Shown here piece after piece: positions 58,971 to 64,000 of a DNA stretch of 64,000 bases (position 1 is its first letter; every line of letters starts with the position of its first letter). Below the pieces are notes generated by a model. It was given only the letters and a program-made list of their open reading frames with translations. It was not told the origin of the DNA and ran no database searches. Source of the stretch: Xenopus tropicalis. Its lineage: Eukaryota > Chordata > Amphibia > Anura > Pipidae. The stretch is from the NCBI RefSeq assembly GCF_000004195.4, contig NC_030680.2, forward strand, positions 151,730,975-151,794,974. Reading direction: 5' to 3'. The position numbers were made by a program, and so were the translations under genes.

Positions 58971-59197
58971 GGGGCAGTATCACCCCGGCTCAGGGGGCAG
59001 TTCCACCCCAGCCCAAGGGGCAGTATCACCCCGGCCCAGGGGGCAGTTCCACCCCAGCCCAAGGGGCAGTATCACCCCGGCCCAGGGGGCAGTTCCACCC
59101 CACCCCAAGGGGCAGTATCACCCCACTCCAGGGGGCAGTTCTACCCCAGCCCAGGGGGCAGTTCCACCCCACCCCAGGGGGCAGTTCCACCCTCTAT
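58971..59197. repeat. ~22-bp repeat (GGGGCAGTTCCACCCCAGCCCA)
   Basis: About ten units alternate GGGGCAGTATCACCCCGGCCCA and GGGGGCAGTTCCACCCCAGCC. Each unit can pair GGGG with CCCC. Confidence 0.93.
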
Positions 59198-59611
59198 TGC
59201 AGACGTTCCCGTGGTGTCTGTGCGTCGGGGCGCGCCAGATCCTAGATGGAGAAATAACTGGAACCAGGCGCGGGTTCACTTGCCCTTTCATATGGCAATT
59301 AGCTCCCCGAACAAATAAACACTTATAAATAATCAACGTGTAATGTACTTATTGATTTTTAATCTCGGCGCTGGGGAGACATGTGTTTCGCGTTTGGCCG
59401 CACTCGGCGCTTTGATCCCGGGGATGTTGCGCTGCAATCAGTAATCAGAGCCGCGCTAACGTCCAGCTACAATTCATCTCCCGCCGCCTTCCCTTTAGTG
59501 CTAATGTTGTGGCTTCTTGTGTCATTAAACAGACCCGGCACTATTAGGGCCCCTCCAGTCATTAGGGCCCCTCGCTCAGTGACTGAGAGTTAATTGCAAT
59601 TAACCTAAACC
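59198..59611. other. non-repetitive island; candidate regulatory block
   Basis: Repeat-free with CpGs (GTTTCGCGTTTGGCCGCACT, CGGCGCTTTGATCC). No exon was recognised. Confidence 0.28.
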
Positions 59612-61466
59612 CATAATGCAACTCCCCAATATCCATTCATTCCTCATTCTCTTCTCTGCACTGCTGGTTCTGACTCCTGATACAACTCCCCAATATCCAT
59701 TCATCCCTCATTCTCACTGGGTTTATAGTTATGTGTAACTGTCACTGTGTCTGTCCCTTTCCCTTCCCTGCACTGCTGGTTCTGACTCCTGATACAACTC
59801 CCCAATATCCATTCATTCCTCATTCTCACTGGGTTTATAGTTATGTGTAACTGTCACTGTCCCTTTCCCTTCCCTGCACTGCTGGTTCTGACTCCTGATA
59901 CAACTCCCCAATATCCATTCATCCCTCATTCTCACTGGGTTTATAGTTATGTGTAACTGTCACTGTGTCTGTCCCTTTCCCTTCCCTGCACTGCTGGTTC
60001 TGACTCCTGATACAACTCCCCAATACCCATTCATTCCTCATTCTCACTGGGTTTATAGTTATGTGTAACTGTCACTGTGTCTGTCCCTTTCCCTTCCCTG
60101 CACTGCTGGTTCTGACTCCTGATACAACTCCCCAATATCCATTTATTCCTCATTCTCACTGGGTTTATAGTTATGTGTAACTGTCACTGTGTCTGTCCCT
60201 TTCCCTTCCCTGCTGGTTCTGACTCCTGATACAACTCCCCAATATCCATTCATTCCTCATTCTCACTGGGTTTATAGTTATGTGTAACTGTCACTGTGTC
60301 TGTCCCTTTCCCTTTCCCTTCCCTGCTGGTTCTGACTCCTGATACAACTCCCCAATATCCATTCATTCCTCATTCTCACTGGGTTTATAGTTATGTGTAA
60401 CTGTCACTGTGTCTGTCCCTTTCCCTTCCCTGCACTGCTGGTTCTGACTCCTGATACAACTCCCCAATACCCATTCATTCCTCATTCTCACTGTGTTTAT
60501 AGTTATGTGTAACTGTCACTGTGCCTGTCCCTTTCCCTTCCCTGCACTGCTGGTTCTGACTCCTGATACAACTCCCCAATATCCATTCATTCCTCATTCT
60601 CACTGGGTTTATAGTTATGTGTAACTGTCACTGTGTCTGTCCCTTTCCCCTCTCTGCACTGCTGGTTCTGACTCCTGATACAACTCCCCAATATCCATTC
60701 ATCCCTCATTCTCACTGGGTTTATAGTTATGTGTAACTGTCACTGTGTCTGTCCCTTTCCCTTCTCTGCACTGCTGGTTCTGACTCCTGATACAACTCCC
60801 CAATATCCATTCATCCCTCATTCTCACTGGGTTTATAGTTATGTGTAACTGTCACTGTGTCTGTCCCTTTCCCTTCCCTGCACTGCTGGTTCTGACTCCT
60901 GATACAACTCCCCAATACCCATTCATTCCTCATTCTCACTGGGTTTATAGTTATGTGTAACTGTCACTGTGTCTGTCCCTTTCCCTTCCCTGCACTGCTG
61001 GTTCTGACTCCTGATACAACTCCCCAATACCCATTCATCCCTCATTCTCACTGGGTTTATAGTTATGTGTAACTGTCACTGTGTCTGTCCCTTTCCCTTC
61101 CCTGCACTGCTGGTTCTGACTCCTGATACAACTCCCCAATACCCATTCATTCCTCATTCTCACTGGGTTTATAGTTATGTGTAACTGTCACTGTGTCTGT
61201 CCCTTTCCCTTCCCTGCACTGCTGGTTCTGACTCCTGATACAACTCCCCAATACCCATTCATTCCTCATTCTCACTGGGTTTATAGTTATGTGTAACTGT
61301 CACTGTGTCTGTCCCTTTCCCTTCCCTGCACTGCTGGTTCTGACTCCTGATACAACTCCCCAATATCCATTCATCCCTCATTCTCACTGGGTTTATTGTT
61401 ATGTGTAACTGTCACTGTGCCTGTCCCTTTCCCTTCCCTGCACTGCTGGTTCTGACTCCTGATACC
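59612..61466. repeat. 112-bp minisatellite, ~16.5 copies
   Basis: The unit holds CAACTCCCCAATATCCATTC, ATTCTCACTGGGTTTATAGT, TATGTGTAACTGTCACTGTG, TCCCTTTCCCTTCCCTGCAC and TGCTGGTTCTGACTCCTGAT. Small deletions (CACTG or GTGTCT missing) mark sub-lineages. Confidence 0.96.
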
Positions 61467-62437
61467 AGGCTACTAAAAATATCACACAGTATAAATATGT
61501 CACATGATCCCCGGCAGGTTAGTGGGCCAGGGGCAAATAATCATATTTAGGCCAAATACCCCCCCAGTGCCCAGACCTGGGGGTAGGTTGGAGGATACAG
61601 AAGGCGGTATCTGCAGTCGGGATGACAAAGTGTTTCTAGAGATGATGGGGCTAATTAGCGGGGGCCGTAAATCACTGGGGGGGGGTAAGTACATATTGTT
61701 TGGAAAAGGGGAATTTCTTGGCTGATTTTGGAGCGTTAATCTCAGTGACGCTGTTAATTTTAGCTCAGAACAAAATAACATTCCTGTAGGATTACAGTCA
61801 GGGGCTTGTAATGATGGAGAACCTGAGCGCTGTCGGCACGGGGCGCCCCCCCCCCACCCCCGGGGAGCACAGGTAACCTGAGCAAACTGACCCCCAATGT
61901 GTATCCTGCATACGCGCCTGGGGGGGTAGAACATTACCCCTAAAGGCACAGTCGTGTATCCTTACAATCACTTATCTGCTGTATAATCTTCTTTGTCTTA
62001 GTGGCCTGATGTTGGGGGCTTCTATCTGATGCAATGGGGGGGCACCATATCTATGAGTTGGGCCAGTTCTGTTGCCATTGGGGCTCATTTACAAAGGCAA
62101 GGGCAAAGCTCTAGTTTGAGCAGGCGCTATTTACTAAGGGTGAATTCATGTTGTTGGTACTTGGGGGGGGGGTTGCAAGTGCCCCCCTGGCTGCTAAGGA
62201 ACCCCGGAACTGCCTCCTGGTTGCAATGGTGGTAATTCTGGGGTTCCCTTAGTTGGTTGTTAACCTTCCCCCCCGTTCCAGGCGTGACGCCATTTCGACA
62301 AGGAATTCTGGGAACTTATCCTAAAGAGCTTTCAAAAAGTAATTGGCATTTACATGGGTTTATCCTATTGGCTAATGCTCCCCCACTGGGTTTTTAAAGC
62401 AAAAGGCGGGATAATAGCTGATCAGATTCGTACGGGG
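61467..62437. other. non-repetitive interval, one possible MITE piece
   Basis: GGGGCTCATTTACAAAGGCA near 62082 resembles MITE ends seen at 2142. G run at 62164-62172. No exon was recognised. Confidence 0.4.
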
Positions 62438-62800
62438 CGGTCTCAGTGGCGTAACTACCTATACAGCAGAACCCGTGGTGGGGGGCCCGAGCAACAGGGG
62501 GGCCCAGACTGTGCTGTCTGCTGTATTATAATCCTCCCCTCTACTACCTTTTCTTTAAAAGAGCGGCGCGGGAGGTTGGATGCGGTGTGGGCCTGTAGGA
62601 GGGGCGGAGGGACTGTTTACCCCTCAAAAGATTTTTTTGCAGGGGGCTGTGTCGGACTGGGCCTCCGGGGTACCGAGAAAAATGCCAGTGGGCCCCAGCA
62701 GCTCAGATCCGTTCCCCCCCCTAGGGGGCTCCCGACGGCCCCTGAGTCAGAAGCCCCGATGGGCCCTGCATCCCCCAGTCTGACCCTGGCAGGGGGCCCG
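62438..62800. mobile_element. composite of two interspersed repeats
   Basis: 62438-62560 (CAGTGGCGTAACTACCTATA, GGGGGCCCGAG) is related to 18300-18460. 62650-62790 (GGCCTCCGGGGTACCGAGAA, CCCCTGAGTCAGAAGCCCC, CAGTCTGACCCTG) is a second copy of the element at 43885-44150. Confidence 0.55.
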
Positions 62801-62889
62801 GCGCGACCAAGTTACTCCACTGGGGGGTCTCCTCAAACCTTTTGATTCATCTGTGGATCCACACCCCCGGCTCTGCCTAAGCCAATCAG

Positions 62890-63310
62890 AACCCCCTGCA
62901 TTACACTGATGAGCCCCAAGAGGGGCAAAACCTGCTTGTAGTTGGGAATCTAATAGGCTATTATCCCGGGTAAATACCCAGTGGGTGAGCTGTAGCCTAT
63001 AGGGTAAATCCATGTAAATGGGCTTTTCTTGGAGCTCTTGGGATTAGTTCCCAGAATTCCTTGTGTTTATTTGCATACGTATGAGATAATCTCCTCAACC
63101 TCAATCCTGCGCTACACTGATGAGCCCCAAGAAGATTGAAACCGGCCTGTAGGGAATCTGATTGGTTATTATCCCGGGTAAATACCCAGTGGGCGAGCTT
63201 TAGCCTATAGGATAAACCCATGCAAATGGGATTTTTGGAGCTCTTTGGAATTACTTCCCACAATTCCTTGTGTTTATTTGCATACGTATGATGCAGTCTC
63301 CTCAACCCAA
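62890..63310. repeat. 211-bp tandem duplication with hammerhead-like CTGATGAG motif
   Basis: Two diverged copies share ACACTGATGAGCCCCAAGA, TTATCCCGGGTAAATACCCA, TAGCCTATAG and TTTATTTGCATACGTATGA. A third, partial relative of the middle lies at about 62345-62400. The CTGATGAG (62906, 63117) is followed by a possible stem and AAAAC or GAAAC. Confidence 0.75.
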
Positions 63311-63590
63311 AGGATTTATTTGTGGACTCACATAACAGGGCCCTGGTTCCATATCAGACGCTATTTTGTATTTATATCCCAAGCAAGTAGCGGTGGATAC
63401 ACCTACTGGTGCTTGTTTTGCTGAACTACAGCTCCCAGCATGCCTGAACTTTAATAGTATGTTAAAGAATTCTGGGATTTGTAGTCCATCCCCTTTCCCC
63501 TAGGAATGCCAAGAAGCCAACTATATCATTCCCTAGAGATTCCCAGGTCCCTGTGGGCTCCTTTGTGCGAGGGTGATTTCCAGACTGGGT
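63311..63590. other. interval with inverted ZNF143-type motifs
   Basis: ACTACAGCTCCCAGCATGC at 63425-63443 matches the ZNF143/THAP11 (SBF) motif. An inverted partial match, CTGGGATTTGTAGT, is at 63472-63485. The symmetrical arrangement suggests a small MITE. Confidence 0.45.
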
Positions 63591-64000
63591 TCTTCCCCTC
63601 CACGTGCCGAGCAGCGAGTTCCTAGAGCCAGAGGTTCCGTGCAGCCCGGGGCCCACGTCCCGGCGAGTTCTTGGCGCAGGTAGGAGACATTATACACGAT
63701 TAAAGAGTTTCTGATTAATTTGAGCTCCGTGCCACGTCTGATCCCAATTAGACTGCAACCCGACCCGCCCCGGCTCCGCTCCAGGTTCATTTAGTCAAAT
63801 TTCAGCTTTGTTTAACTTGGATCTTTCCTGACAAGGGAGAATTTTTCAACAAAAACCATCGGCAACGGCAAATTCTACTGGAATATTACAAATCCCAGTC
63901 CCGAAGCTGCTCGGAGAGACCTGCGTTTGGCTCAGCCGAGCAGCCCGATAACTCATTCCCAGCCGCCTCAATGGAGGAGTAAAAGGGTTTATTTGGGGAA
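63591..64000. other. non-repetitive CpG-containing end of window
   Basis: Repeat-free, with CpGs and a CGCAGGTAGG at 63674-63683 that could be a splice donor or chance. No coding exon was identified. Truncated by the window edge. Confidence 0.25.

Noticed and set aside
3231..61466. CRISPR-like regularly spaced repeats
   Set aside because: Units are contiguous with no unique spacers, and the DNA is vertebrate.

Overview
The window looks like nuclear DNA from a clawed frog (Xenopus-type pipid). The reasons are the 252-residue vertebrate BARX1 homeobox protein split over four exons, and many copies of repeats I recognise from Xenopus: TTAA-flanked T2/Kolobok MITEs, a palindromic MITE family with CAGGTATGGG ends, MITEs with GGGGCAGATT or GGGGCTCATTTAC ends, and an L2/CR1-like retroelement tail. 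The species call is inference from memory of these families. No database search was possible.

Only one protein-coding gene is supported: barx1 on the minus strand, coding exons at 32935-32734, 27027-26721, 24985-24901 and 22697-22533 (introns about 5.7, 1.7 and 2.2 kb). All splice junctions are GT-AG and the reading phases close exactly. The product has an eh1/FIL-like repressor motif near the N-terminus, a homeodomain at residues 140-199, and a basic C-terminal tail. No other gene, tRNA or rRNA was found. The many long open frames elsewhere are artefacts of tandem repeats whose unit is a multiple of three bases.

Layout: 1-21 kb is the region 3' of barx1, packed with minisatellites and MITEs. 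21-33 kb holds barx1. Its intron 3 carries a 1.6-kb CA/TA microsatellite, and intron 1 carries two expanded MITEs, a 20-bp minisatellite and two long non-repetitive blocks that could be regulatory. 33-64 kb is the upstream flank, again dominated by minisatellites (45-bp, 51-bp, 55-bp, 83-bp, 104-bp, 112-bp, 133-bp and other units), separated by short non-repetitive islands that are the best candidates for enhancers. By my rough count about half of the window is tandem array.

The most striking signal is how the arrays are built. Several are internal expansions of transposable-element pieces: the same 112-bp segment is tandemly repeated inside four copies of one MITE family, and the same 51-bp retroelement-tail segment is expanded in two inverted loci 40 kb apart. 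Several others multiply one recognisable regulatory or RNA-processing motif: CCAAT boxes, consensus 5' splice sites, 3' splice-site-like modules, ETS cores and TATA boxes. Whether any of these does anything is untested.
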